This document shows, piece after piece, positions 42,265-53,029 of a stretch of DNA of 64,000 bases. A program made the translations under genes and the position numbers. Below the pieces are notes generated by a model. It had not been told where the DNA came from, searched no databases, and saw only the letters and a list, made by a program, of their open reading frames with translations. The stretch is from contig CAHIKZ030002090.1 in assembly GCA_903632075.3 (NCBI GenBank), forward strand, positions 4,345,001-4,409,000. The letters run 5' to 3'. The stretch comes from Acanthosepion pharaonis (taxonomy: Eukaryota; Mollusca; Cephalopoda; Sepiida; Sepiidae). Position 1 is the first letter of the stretch, and the number at the start of each line of letters is the position of its first letter.

Positions 42265-42303
<39 letters not shown>
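42127..42303. repeat. (AT)n tracts flanking a G-run and a hammerhead-like relic
   Basis: (AT)n at 42127-42162, a run of G at 42164-42171, and (AT)n at 42271-42303. On the minus strand, 42200-42232 contains GGTCTGAAGATTGG and TAGCATGATTTCGAC, a hammerhead-like order with a damaged GAA block. Confidence 0.75.
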
Positions 42304-42305
<2 letters not shown>

Positions 42306-42419
42306 TAATGGATATTTTATCTGCTAATCCAATATATTTTACATTTAAAGCCATATTTCACTAGACACTCTGTTTATTTGTTAATCAGTATATTTATTTT
42401 CGCCTAACGATCTGAATTT

Positions 42420-42703
<284 letters not shown>

Positions 42704-42704
42704 A

Positions 42705-43125
42705 GTGAAAGAGTGAGATGGGGATATATAATGTATGAGCGTGTCTATGTAAAAATACACACGTGCATAAAAATTATTATAATGTAGTTATTTCACTGGA
42801 AGTCCATAATCTGCAACCCACTTGCAGTTTTGCATAACTGACAAACAGTCCGGTTCCCACACCCAAAGAAAGTATGTCCATAACTCACACGGAACCCTGC
42901 TTGTCAAACAGAATATACAAAAGCTTTGACACCTCAAATAATCATAGTTCCCAACGTTTGAAGAAATAAAACAACTTGTGATATGGATACTCACATCAAC
43001 GACGATAACATTCCAAACATACCGACATCTCAAGATATAAGCACAGTAAATATATAAACAAACAGGGTACAGACGTGGCTCAAACACAACAAAATCGATT
43101 TTTACTCTCACCGTTTTATTTTTTT
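42705..43125. other. Unassigned sequence
   Basis: A minus-strand frame crosses it (42788-43183) but runs into repeat U, and its translation has no domain that I recognise. Confidence 0.35.
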
Positions 43126-43127
43126 TA

Positions 43128-43805
43128 TTACTAGCAGTAGAGCCCGGCGTTGCCCAGGGATGTAACAGTAAGAGATAGATCATGTATTGACCATCATAAA
43201 GACTGAAAAATAAAATTCATAAAGATTATTGTTTAAGGTTGACGGACACCCATGCCTTAATTAGTTTTTTTTTGTTTTTTTTTACGAATTGGTCAAATCC
43301 AAACTTCAATCGTTATGAGTCTACCGATTGAATAGACTTTTATTATAAACAATTGTCTTGTAAATGGAATTTTTAAAACATTCTGAATGTAAAAATAAAG
43401 AAAAAAGTGTGCAAGATACTAAGAAACACTACCTGCCAAAAAAAGTGAAGTTTTGTTGAAATCAGTTGAAAAATGTAGGAAATCCGGTCCCATATATAAA
43501 CGAACACACACACACACACAAACAAACAAACAACCTGGGTTTTATAATAAGTATAACTCGATATTAGTTGTCCCCCTTTCATTCTGGCGACAGTGATGCC
43601 TCTTAATTGTGTTTTCAAATTGATTTCGTGCAAAAACAATTGTGTTTTTCCAATGTTTGGCGCTGTCAGAACCACGGCAAGGTAATTTTACGTAGTCCTG
43701 TGAAGTTTTCTTGAAATCGATTGAAAAATGTAGGAAATCCGATCCAATATATAAATGTACAGACACACACACACACACACACAACCTGGGTTTTATAATA
43801 AGTAT
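43128..43805 (+). repeat. Repeat U copy with internal direct duplication
   Basis: Head CTAGCAGTAGAGCCCGGCG. Two internal copies of TTGAAAAATGTAGGAAATCC (43466 and 43722) are each followed by CCATATATAAA-like sequence, (AC)n and AACCTGGGTTTTATAATAAG (ending near 43553 and 43804). Confidence 0.75.
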
Positions 43806-44375
43806 GATGATTTATGTTTTATATTTTACCCGATCCAAGCCTCGAGGTGGGGGGGATGAACGTTGTTTAGAAGTGAAGATTATGAGAATATGGTGGATTA
43901 GATAACAATTGACCTTTGGCTTGAAGAGTTTAAAATTGTAGCGTTCATGGAAGCATTCACGCGGGAGTCAATAATTAAAGACTACGTTAACCATGGTTGT
44001 AAAGCCCAGAAGAGAATATTGTGAGGACTTGGTAGTCATATCGATAACAAGAAATCTCAAGTGAATACCGTTTCGCAAGAAATAAAAAATAAAAACCCAA
44101 AACATGATGGCCTCATGTTTGTGACAGTTACATTTTTTGCAATAATTCTAAGATTTTCAAGAGCCACTTGCATCAGAGGATAAAAGGTAAGAGGCTTAGT
44201 TTATGAGGATATGTGGGGGGGGATATAACTGTTAATCCTAAACTTGAACAGGGTTAAGATTGTAGTGATCTAGAAGCAGCTGTTCGGAGGAAAAGTTGTT
44301 CGAGTGGAATTTACATCACACCAATGGTTCGAGGAAATGAGTGGTTCGTTACAATGGGCTTGGAATGGTGGGCCT
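43806..44375. repeat. Interspersed segment shared with 46040-46170
   Basis: GAGAATATGG, GGCTTGAAGAGTTTAA and GTTCATGGAAGCATTCACGC (43885-43965) resemble GAGGATATGG, TACTTGAAGATGTTATGG and GGGAAAGCATCCACGAGG at 46067-46145. Function unknown. Confidence 0.45.
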
Positions 44376-44379
44376 TAGC

Positions 44380-45110
44380 CGTGAAGGTTAGATCTGTTTT
44401 CCAAGAGAGTGACTTATTACGCCTTCTCGGTCTAACGTTTGGAAAGCTGATATACAATCAATCCTTAGGTCTTCTGCTACGAAAGTCGGTTCGCTGTGTC
44501 GTGCAAGACAATTTTTTTCTCGCCAGCATCCAGTTTACATATTTATAAGTCTATCATTCGTCCTTGCTTTGAATATTGCTTCCATATCTGATGTGGTGCT
44601 CCATCTATATATTTAGAGATATTTGCTAAAATCCAAAGAAGAATCTGCAATGCCATTGGTCCTGACCGGGCATCAGGTCTTCAGTCACTTTCTCACCGCT
44701 AAATTATAGATTCCCTCTGCCTTTTCTTTAAATACCTTTATGGTAATCGTTTTCATTAGCTTTCCTCTATGGTAACTAGTCTCTATAATTTAACCCTAGT
44801 ACTAGATTGGTGACAAGGTCCCACCATTTTACAGGGGTAATGGCTAAATCTCACCGTAAGTTCTATGTTAACAGTTACTTCACTGGCATTTCTTGCATGT
44901 GGAACTCTTTTCTGGCTTCTTGATTTCCAGTCAACATTGATCTTCAAAAATTTAAATTCAACACCAATTCCTACCTTAATATTCTTAGATCTTGTCTTTT
45001 TATTGTTCTCTCTCCTTAATAATGTTTTCTTTTCCGTATATTCTATCTCAGTAATCTCCGCTTCTTAGTGGCTTTATTGCCTTGCTTGGGGGAAATTATT
45101 AAAAAATAAC
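44380..45110 (+). mobile_element. LINE-alpha RT relic with 3' end
   Basis: Open and broken frames give ESDLLRLLGLTFGKLIYNQS, LLLRKSVRCVVQDNFFLAS, KIQRRICNAIGPDRASGLQS, FKYLYGNRFH-like, HHFTGVMAKSHRKFYVNSYF and WNSFLASXFPVNIDLQKFKF. The 3' end TAGTGGCTTTATTGCCTTGC is followed by TTGGGGGAAATTATTAAAAA. Nearly full coverage of the RT tail, heavily mutated. Confidence 0.85.
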
Positions 45111-46390
45111 TAAGAAATTTAATTCGCCTGAACCCTTTCCAAAGAAATATTGATGGCAGTAGTACTCCATTTTCGTTCTGCTCTGGCTCTTTTAATGGTA
45201 GAGGATAGCAGTTAGGGACTTACTGGAGCAGTACAGGGAACTGGCCACATTTCTATCATCTTTAGCTATGAATCGTATTTACGAGCTCCACTTGGCGTTA
45301 ACAGGCGCTCAAAAGGGACCTCACGGAGAGAACAACTATTTATCGCGATAGTTGAAAATTAAGACAAAACGTTTACAATCGCGTCGCGCTGTCAACAATG
45401 GAGTTCGTCTGGCCACCTCAGTTAAGTAACATTGAACATAATCAATATTTAGATGGGGCACATCAGATAGTGTAAACTGTTTGTGTCCTTGTGCCAACAC
45501 CAGCCTCATGACCGAGTGTGGTCGTAGGGTCACTGGGGAACTGAGTACCTGACTCTCTATCCATTTTGTCAGTAGCGGAACTCGTCTAATTAATGACGGC
45601 TTACGTCTATATTACACTCAAATACCGATTCCCGTACAATCCACGATGAGACGTCGATCCAGGTCAGTACTGAGATTGTTACCGCTTGGCAATACCAGGT
45701 GCTGTAAGCTTGGAAGTGTGAGTGATGTAATGGATATGAATCCACCTCTTTCCCCCAGGTATGGGTTAATTAATAAGATTTGTATCACCAAATCATTATT
45801 ATCCCCTGAAAAAAATCTTACAATGTAAAATATTTTCTGGCTTTAAATAACCTGTAAAGGGTTGATAAGCAGTAGAAAACGGATCAATCAAACAATCTGA
45901 TCAATAAAATTACGTAAATTATAACTAGGTCAGTGATCCCAAAAGAACTGAAAGGGTTTATTGGGCTATTTATGCTCATTGAATACAAGACGCAAGAGCC
46001 ACTCAATGTAGAGGGATACTGAATGATGTGAGTGATATAAATGTAGGAATTAAAAAGTGAAATTCATGAGGATATGGAAACTAGTGATTGGCCCTTTACT
46101 TGAAGATGTTATGGTTATACTGTTCGGGAAAGCATCCACGAGGGAGTAAGGCTTTTGTGGCCTTCGTGATGCGTAAGGCTTAATAAAGAAAGGAAATAAA
46201 GAATCTTAAAAAAAGGAAGAAGATGAAAAAGAGAAAGATAAATTAATTTAGTGGGAAAAAAGAGAGACAAAAAAAGGATAACAGTGATGTCAAAGACGTT
46301 CAACAAAAGAAAGAGGAAGCAAATATTAAGTGAAATAAAAAAGGAAAGACTGCTGGGCGAGAGGGAAGGTGAAGAATGAAATATAAAAGA
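45110..46390. other. Mostly unassigned; SINE-tail-like piece near 45760
   Basis: GGTATGGGTTAATTAATAAG resembles the 7040 region. 46180-46310 is purine-rich. No gene recognised. Confidence 0.35.
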
Positions 46391-46419
46391 AGAAAAGGAA
46401 GAAATTGGTGTGCTGCGAT

Positions 46420-46460
46420 GACAGAGAGAGAGAGAGAGAGCGAGAGAGAGAAAGAAAGAT
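46420..46460. repeat. (GA)n microsatellite
   Basis: GA dinucleotides with a few AAAG interruptions. Confidence 0.9.
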
Positions 46461-46659
46461 TATGTCCTTTAGCATCGTAGCTTCTAAATAGAGAAGCTCA
46501 TCTCGACATTGAGTAAAGTGTATAACTAGTTTAACAAGTTATAAACTAGATGCCAGCCAGAAGAGATATCCCAACGTGTGAACTAAATTATTGGGTCGTT
46601 AAATTCAAGCACGTACAGACATTTAACTATCCGCTTTTTTTAGGAATTAAGCAACGTTT

Positions 46660-47060
46660 AGAGTTGCAAAGGATGACACCCTGTGGAAAGACATGACCAC
46701 ACATACCTTGAAGTGACACGATACATAAAAGAAGAATAAAAAGAAAATAAAATGTCCTCATAATCAAAAATCTGAGCGATGTAATTTCGAATCTTCTATT
46801 TCATAGTAAATCATGGTCAAACTCCTCAAAGATGAAGAACAGACTTGAAACGACGTAGATGTGGTTCTACAAAAGGATGATGCTAATTACCAGAGACAGA
46901 ACAATTGAGCCACAAAACAGTTTACGAAAAATAGGAACAAGAAAACTAATAAAATACGGAAGAGACTGTTGAAATTTCTGCGACACATAATAAAGCAAAA
47001 GGCTAAGAGAATCTAACACTTAAACGATATATTAAAAGCAAGTGAAAGCGAGTATCACGA
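46660..47060 (+). mobile_element. LINE-beta relics (3' end, then RT piece)
   Basis: CTGTGGAAAGACATGACCAC and GAAGTGACACGATACATAA at 46680-46730 are the family's 3' end. CGTAGATGTGGTTCTACAAA and CTAAGAGAATCTAACACTTA at 46855-47030 correspond to the 'RRCGSxxRML' and 'ENLTLKGHIEGK' regions. Heavily frameshifted. Confidence 0.5.
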
Positions 47061-47110
47061 ATAATGGTGAATTCGCGGTTGAACAGAGACAAATAGAGAC
47101 AAATAGAGAT

Positions 47111-47148
47111 ATAAATCCTGGTATAATTACCATTATACCAGGATTTAT
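47111..47148. repeat. Perfect 17-bp hairpin with 4-nt loop
   Basis: ATAAATCCTGGTATAAT and ATTATACCAGGATTTAT are exact reverse complements around TACC. Confidence 0.95.
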
Positions 47149-47219
47149 TATTAACGGCAACAATCTTAACAACATAAGGCAGTGATAAACAAACAGCGCA
47201 GCGCGCTTCACATGTGTGA

Positions 47220-47378
47220 TGAAAAGGATAGCAGGTGAGGCGGAATGCTTAAAAGACAATCAAAGATTTAGAAACAGTTTTAAAAAATTTATATGTTTTC
47301 AAAATTTAAAATATTATTATGGATTACTTGTAATTGAGTTCCAGTATAAATAGTTATAAATTATTATTGACCGATTTT
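47220..47378 (-). repeat. Interspersed repeat T, single-unit copy
   Basis: Reverse complement of 22360-22530. It contains one GGATAGCAGGTGAGGCGG block where the other copy has six 22-bp units. Confidence 0.8.
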
Positions 47379-47465
47379 ATCACGATGATATTTTGGCATT
47401 ATATCAATTATAAAGAATATAACACCTACGGTTCGCAACTTAGAGAAGAGAGTTATCAGTGATAA

Positions 47466-47640
47466 TACACCATTTACATTATTCGTATTGTCCTCATTTT
47501 TGTCGCTATATTTATCGCAACGTTTCGACCGCTGTACGCTCCGGCCTTCTTCAAGTGGTTGGAACGTCAGGTGGTTTATTTCGCTTACTTGGGTAGACTG
47601 TTCTAGTATCACGTACTATGTCTAACTGATGTCAGTTATC
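47466..47640 (-). repeat. Hammerhead-like repeat family E copy
   Basis: The minus strand reads CCACTTGAAGAAGGCCGGAG and GCGGTCGAAACGTTGCGAT. Stem II pairs, GAAAC is intact, C3 of the core is T. Confidence 0.6.
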
Positions 47641-47739
47641 AGTTATCTCCTGTTAATTCCCCTCTCTAAATTCTCCACCGCCTTAACCAGGTATTGAACT
47701 CACACTATTTGGGTCCTGATAAAAGTACAGTGGATAAAG

Positions 47740-47960
47740 GCGTTAGTTAGATCCCGTGACAGGACCTAGGGACCGACAGCCAGGTACAAGCACATATGAT
47801 TTGATTATAGCGGTGAAGCCTTTATGCAAAACCAACCACACTTTTTTGAAGGGCCGAATACAGGTTTTTAAATTCAGAGTTGTCCGTCTTCCAGTTTGTC
47901 TTGCTTATTTACCCATAGCTGGAAGGAGAAGAGGATTAATACCTTTACCAAGAATGTAAT
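47740..47960 (-). repeat. Interspersed repeat shared with 60110-60360 (inverted)
   Basis: GGGACCGACAGCCAGGTACA, ACCAACCACACTTTTTTGAA and GGGCCGAATACAGG are reverse complements of 60270-60350. The remaining part (AGCTGGAAGGAGAAGAGGAT) is also found at 56078-56103. Confidence 0.7.
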
Positions 47961-48078
47961 GGATTCGACAGGAATTCGAATAGTTATCTTTTTGGCCGGA
48001 CATAAATTATATAGAACTTGTTGAAATGTTTTGTATGTCCGCGAGCTATACTTTTAGACATTATAAAGGATAAATTTC

Positions 48079-48079
<1 letters not shown>

Positions 48080-48124
<45 letters not shown>
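48080..48124. repeat. (AT)n microsatellite flanking a transposon end
   Basis: AT tract ending exactly where the mariner-like TIR begins. Confidence 0.95.
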
Positions 48125-48126
<2 letters not shown>

Positions 48127-48560
48127 TGCGATAGGTAAATTCTTGTCTAAATTACCCTTAAATGAAAATAACACTGACATCTCATTTTAACAGATATATT
48201 TACCAAAATTATACAAAAATGTCTGGAAATACTAAATAGTAAATATATTCAATCGAATCGACATTGGCTTCAATAACAGCCTTCTGACGACTTGCAACAC
48301 TTCTGGACAGTGAATGCTGCCATAATGCTTGCTTTCAATTCACGTTTGGTGTTACAATGAATTTTGTGGATGGGTCTCTCGCTCAATTGCGCACCACCCA
48401 TAATGATCAAGAGAGTTGCAGTCTGGTGAATTGTCTGACAGGCATCACTGGGTTTTCCTGCTTGTGCAGAGTCTTATTGCCAGACATAGTTCTTTCAGCA
48501 GCCAACCTCTTGACCCAGACAGCACTTGATGTAGGCATACGTGCTCAGTCTGTTTATAAG
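48124..48560 (-). pseudogene. IS630/mariner-type transposase relic with one TIR
   Basis: The TIR starts ATGGTGCGATAGGTAAATT. The minus strand carries the C-terminal transposase tail: 'CRSVASRQKAVIEANVDS'-like, 'LSGNSPDCNSLDHYGW'-like and 'VWVKRLAAERTMSGNKTLHKQ'-like peptides across frameshifts. It is a shorter sister of the element at 62262-63118. The 5' half is missing. Confidence 0.65.
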
Positions 48561-48599
48561 ATAGTTTTAAAGTCTGAATAGCCGAGAAAATACGTTAAG

Positions 48600-48867
48600 A
48601 TACGCCTCGAATAGATATGATCGTTCGAGAGAAATCGTGAGAAATTTGTTGATTAAAAACAGTAATTTGACTTTGCTAAATAGACGCTTTCTCTGTAGCT
48701 AAATAGTATAGCACGTCAGGCCAAATGACAGTCCCGTGTAGGATACTATCGGATGACACATATTTTCTACTATATTTCTCGGGCATTCAGGCCAGTAAAT
48801 GAAGTTAATACTGTTTATTATAAAGAGAGTATTTACTTAAATATTTGTATCTATAAAATAACGTATA

Positions 48868-48934
<67 letters not shown>

Positions 48935-48960
48935 GAAATGGATTATTTCCGACAATTATT
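48600..48960 (+). repeat. SINE family L copy
   Basis: Contains AAACAGTAATTTGACTTTGC, AGCACGTCAGGCCAAATGAC and GTGTAGGATACTATCGG. The B box is lost by deletion. Its end ATAACGTATAAAC enters (AT)n at 48871-48931. Confidence 0.65.
48871..48931. repeat. (AT)n microsatellite
   Basis: Uninterrupted AT tract at the end of SINE L. Confidence 0.95.
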
Positions 48961-49237
48961 TAATTGAGAAATTTCGTAGAAAATATGCGTTCTCGAAAAA
49001 AAAAAAAAAACATGTATTCAGATAAAAATTTTAAAATTAAAATCGCCCTTGATAATGGCTGTAAGAATAGACGAAACTGCTCGAATATACAATTTTTTTT
49101 ACACACTTCGTGTCTAGGAAAGAAAGCTCTTGTACGAACACAAGAAAAAAAAATAAAATAAAAAGATTAATCGCAGTACCTTGTCAGTCGTCTTTAACGA
49201 AACACGTATAAAAGAGGGACTGCTGCATAAATACACA

Positions 49238-49241
<4 letters not shown>

Positions 49242-49306
<65 letters not shown>
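49242..49306. repeat. (AT)n microsatellite
   Basis: Uninterrupted AT tract, preceded by the 49150-49215 copy of the GTTAAAGACGACTGACAAGG unit. Confidence 0.95.
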
Positions 49307-49310
<4 letters not shown>

Positions 49311-49543
49311 ACCACCCCAAATAAGTTTCCCATTGGTACATTTTTCCTTCGATCCTCCTCAGCAAATCTCCCCACCCCCTTGGCAATTAGTTTAATTGTT
49401 TTCTGGATGTTGAGGGCGTTACCATATTTCCTTCTCGATTGTCCGTATACAGCGGCTTCATCCTTCTCTCTCCAGGAATCGTCAGCCACGACATCGATTA
49501 TACTTTCACTCTCATTTCTTTCGAGTTCACACTCAATTAGCAT
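49307..49543 (-). CDS. Unrecognised open frame, possible exon or element fragment
   Basis: Seventy-nine codons from the Met at 49543 to the (AT)n boundary encode a charged, complex peptide (starts MLIECELERNESESIIDVVA; later REKDEAAVYGQSRRKYGNAL and RFAEEDRRKNVPMGNLFG). Composition is unlike the simple-repeat frames around it and is less AT-rich. No domain is recognised. The frame runs into an (AT)n tract (IYIYIY), so its true end is unknown. It may be a fragment of a transposon ORF or an exon. Confidence 0.25.
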
Positions 49544-49853
49544 TATTAGAGAAAATTAATACACGTAACAGTATTTTGCCCAACGCCAATGTAAACAGAT
49601 TATCTCCCTTTTTGCCTCTAATTGGAAAAATTATACAAGTAATTTCGTGTCAACTGTTGTACAATATGAGAAAGTCGTAATTTTTTTTTTTTAATTTCAA
49701 AAGCAAGAATGAGAGAATGAAAGAGAAAATTAGCGAGAATGAGAGAAGGGAGAGGAAAAAGAGAAAGGTTAGAAATGAAAGCGACAAAATTAATTAGTGG
49801 ATATAGAAGAGAGATAGAGAGAGAGTAAGGAAATGTGAAATATCATAAAGCGA

Positions 49854-50490
49854 GTCTGTCTATATTTCTGAAATGAGGTACTATGTACATTATTTACATT
49901 ATTCGGACTATTGTCCTCATCTTTGTCGCCATATTTATCACAACGTTTCGGCCTTTCAGTATCTGTCTATATTTCTGAGATGAGGTACTATGTACATTAT
50001 TTACATTATTCGGACTATTGTCCTCATCTTTGTCGCCATATTTATTACAACGTTTCGGCCTTTCAGTATCTGTCTATATTTCTGAAATGAGGTATTATGT
50101 ACATTATTTACATTATTCGGACTATTGTCCTCATCTTTGTCGCCATATTTATTACAACGTTTCGGCCTTTCAGTATCTGTCTATATTTTTGAGATGAGGT
50201 ATTATGTACATTATTTACATTATTCGGACTATTGTCCTCATCTTTGTCGCCATATTTATCACAACGTTTCGGCCTTTCAGTATCTGTCTATATTTCTGAG
50301 ATGAGGTATTATGTACATTATTTACATTATTCGGACTATTGTCCTCATCTTTGTCGCCATATTTATCACAACGTTTCGGCCTTTCAGTATCTGTCTATAT
50401 TTCTGAGATGAGGTACTATGTACATTATTTACATTATTCGGACTATTGTCCTCATCTTTGTCGCCATATTTATTACAACGTTTCGGCCGT
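49854..50490 (-). repeat. 107-bp tandem array, 6 units, from hammerhead-like family E
   Basis: The motif GCCTTTCAGTATCTGTC recurs at 49951, 50058, 50165, 50272 and 50379, with a diverged end at 50486. The spacing is exactly 107 bp each time. On the minus strand each junction reads ACTGAAAGGCCGAAACGTTG then TGATAAATATGG, so the monomer boundary is a shortened hammerhead-like block (CTGAA, GGCC, GAAACGTT). The rest is the family E body (GACAAAGATGAGGACAATAG, CCGAATAATGTAAATAATG). Units are nearly identical. Confidence 0.9.
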
Positions 50491-50547
50491 TGGAGAAGTT
50501 TCAGAGGGAAAATTAGCAGGAGATAACTGACAACTGACATCCATCAA

Positions 50548-50712
50548 ACATGGCACGTGGAACTAGAACAGTCTACCCCAGTGCGCAAAATAAAGGGTTC
50601 AGTTCGAAATTCCAACCACCTGAAGAAGGCCGGAGCATACAACGGCCGAAACGTTGTGATAAATATGGTAACAAAGATGAGGAAAATAGTCCGAATAATG
50701 TAAATAATGATC
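50548..50712 (+). repeat. Hammerhead-like repeat family E, best plus-strand copy
   Basis: Reads CAC, CTGAAGA, A, GGCCG-loop-CGGCC, GAAACGTT and GTGAT. Core, five-pair stem II, GAAAC and a 3-bp stem I are intact. Stem III would be AC/GU with no loop, as in hammerheads that work as dimers. An extra A separates core and stem II. It faces the 107-bp array head to head. Confidence 0.65.
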
Positions 50713-50729
50713 ATAAAGCGAGGAGAAAT

Positions 50730-51040
50730 GAGAGGCACTCAGAGAAAAAGTAATTGGGAGAGAGAGGTGGGGGCGGAGAAATAAAGACTGAAAGTAAGAC
50801 AAAAAGAGAGAGAGTTAGAGAGAAAGTGAAAATAAGAGAGACAAGAATAGAGTATATAAACAGAGCGAGAGAGTGTGAGAGCGAGAAATAAGAAAGCTTG
50901 GAAAAGAGACTGAATGAGAGCAAAAGAAAAAGGAAATAGTCTCGAATAGAACGAAAGAGAAAGGAAATGAGAAAATTAGAATGACTGAAAAAGAAATGAA
51001 ATGAGCGAGAAAGAGAAAGAGAGAGAGAGAATTTTGTTTT
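50730..51040. repeat. Polypurine low-complexity tract
   Basis: Plus strand dominated by GA, GAAA and GAGAGA. Ends in (GA)n at about 51006-51030. Confidence 0.85.
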
Positions 51041-51044
51041 GTTT

Positions 51045-51375
51045 GTTGTTTAGCGGCATATCAACTCTTCATGTGTCATTTAATACCGAAATTTAATTTT
51101 TGGGGGAGTATTAGTAATTTCTTTTACAAAAATGTGTTGCAGGTATTTTTTTTTTACTATGAAAATACATTTCTGTATATTCACTATAATTTTTTTTTAA
51201 TATTTACATAATGTTTTGGGCTTCATTATTTGGTACCTTAACTTGTGGTACCACACCGAGTCAAGGTAGACCCGGGAACAACGACCACTAAGAGGTAGTT
51301 CCCCTCACCTCAAAACCTCGAATCTCCGGATTAGAGGCCTGGCTGCCGGATGTAGTTTATCGTCATACCCAGGAA
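51045..51375 (-). repeat. Interspersed repeat S, copy 3 (inverted)
   Basis: Reverse complement of 15860-16290: GGCATATCAACTCTTCATGT, AGAGGTAGTTCCCC, CTGCCGGATGTAGTTTATCG and TCATACCCAGGA. It splits the polypurine region, so it inserted after that region formed or carried part of it. Confidence 0.8.
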
Positions 51376-51379
51376 GGCG

Positions 51380-51720
51380 CAAAAGAGAAAGAGAGAATGT
51401 GTGCGCTAGAGAGTAAATGAGAAAGACAAAAATAAAGGAAATGAGAGAGAGAAGAGAGAAGAAAGAGTAAAAGAATGAGAGAGAGAAAAAGAGAATGAGA
51501 AGAGGAGGCGGAATGAAAGGAAAAAAAGAAATGAGATATAGAGAAAATGTGAAATAAAATGAAATGGAATTATGTGCGTGTAAAAGTCATAAAACAGTGA
51601 AGATCATGTCAGAGAATTGGTATGAAATGAGAGACAGAGAAAGAGAAGGAATTGGAGAGGAAATAAGAAAAACAGAGAGAAAAATAAACAGAGAACGGCT
51701 TAGAGAAATATAAAGAAGAT
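51380..51720. repeat. Polypurine low-complexity tract
   Basis: Continuation of the purine-rich sequence on the other side of repeat S. Confidence 0.8.
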
Positions 51721-51800
51721 TTGCTCGTTTTTTATATTCTTATGTGTCAGCGTTGAATTTCATTGCTTTTTCAAATGAGGCATTGCCATTCTTCATATGT

Positions 51801-51898
51801 CATCATATGTATAGGTTTATGAAATAGAAACGTTTTTATTCTGCTCTTTATTCTATTCTCTGTCTGTCTCACTATCTTTGCATATATCTATGCATACA

Positions 51899-51977
<79 letters not shown>

Positions 51978-52103
51978 ATACACACACATATATATATATA
52001 TTAAAGTTCACTTTTATATATATGCCATCATATGTATAGGTTTATGAAATAGAAACGTTTTTATTCTGCTCTTTATTCTATTCTCTGTCTGTCTCACTAT
52101 CTT

Positions 52104-52178
<75 letters not shown>

Positions 52179-52260
52179 ATACACACACACACACATATAT
52201 ATAGATATATAGATATTAATGTTCACTTTTATATTTACATACGCTCTATTCCTGATATTG
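51801..52260. repeat. 225-bp tandem duplication
   Basis: CATCATATGTATAGGTTTAT starts an 87-bp block at 51801-51887 that recurs, apparently identical, at 52026-52112. Each copy is followed by (AT)n, (GT)n, TATACACACAC and a TTCACTTTTATAT block. The first copy has extra CATA repeats. The end after the second copy (GCTCTATTCCTGATATTGAG, 52247) is the tail of hammerhead family B (compare 4233). Confidence 0.85.
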
Positions 52261-52304
52261 AGCACTTTATTCCATAAATATACCACAACTTAAAACTATA
52301 TTTC

Positions 52305-52311
<7 letters not shown>

Positions 52312-52335
<24 letters not shown>
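52312..52335. repeat. (AT)n microsatellite
   Basis: Short AT tract ending the family B tail. Confidence 0.9.
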
Positions 52336-52338
<3 letters not shown>

Positions 52339-52504
52339 GTAGGCCAAATGTTTGGTGCCACCCTGGATTTCAAAGAATCGCCTAAAAATTGAAGGTTGCG
52401 TAACTTTTTCAAAACTAATTTACCAGCTCACTCCTAGCCAGAGGAAGTTTCCTTTCTGGAGTTTTTTTTTTTTTTTTTCCAAATAATAATAATAATAATA
52501 ATAA

Positions 52505-52850
52505 TGATTCTGGGATTTTACAATACAAACAGAGAGGACAATGATAGCTAATCGCCCAGACATCGTGATCAAAGACCACGAGAACAGAAGGCGCCTTCTC
52601 ATTGACATGGCGGTCATTGCAGACTGTAATGTATCTTTGAAGATCTGTAAATAATTATCAAAATACAAGGAGGGGGAATCTAAAAAATGTGGCACAATAA
52701 TTCCAGTTGCAGTTGGAACCCTAGGATTGATTGGAAACGGTCCCGATAGACTCTTTGAAAGGATTACTGGTAACCCATGCCTTAAAGAATCACAAAAAAT
52801 TGTGTTCACAAATACACATTACGAAAAGCTTTATCTATGTAAAATGTCTG
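52505..52850 (+). pseudogene. LINE endonuclease-like C-terminal fragment
   Basis: Plus-strand frames give NRPDIVIKDHENRRRLLIDM, AVIADCNVSLKICK, then CGTIIPVAVGTLGLIGNGP, DRLFERITGNPCLKESQKIV and NTHYEKLY. The order R-P-D, about 14 residues, D, then 'IIPV.VG.LG' matches the C-terminal domain of non-LTR elements that use a restriction-like endonuclease and related cnidarian/mollusc RTs. At least one stop (after SLKICK) breaks it. An (AAT)n run precedes it at about 52483-52504. Not an intact gene. Confidence 0.55.
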
Positions 52851-52965
52851 TGATCTTACGGTTTGTTTGTTTTTTAAGATGAGTGGAAAATGGCATTAAG
52901 TCATTTCTGATCTTAGATCTCTAACAGGAAGTAAATGTGTATACAGCAGAAATCCAGGGAAATAA

Positions 52966-53009
<44 letters not shown>
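52966..53009. repeat. (AAT)n microsatellite
   Basis: About fourteen AAT units. Confidence 0.95.
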
Positions 53010-53011
<2 letters not shown>

Positions 53012-53029
53012 CCGAAATTTTAATCTATC

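Noticed and set aside
42788..43183. 131-codon minus-strand frame as a gene
   Set aside because: It runs into a dispersed repeat (CCCGGCGTTGCC head) and has no recognised domain.
49854..50490. CRISPR-like array with 107-bp period
   Set aside because: The whole 107 bp is conserved between units, so there are no spacers.
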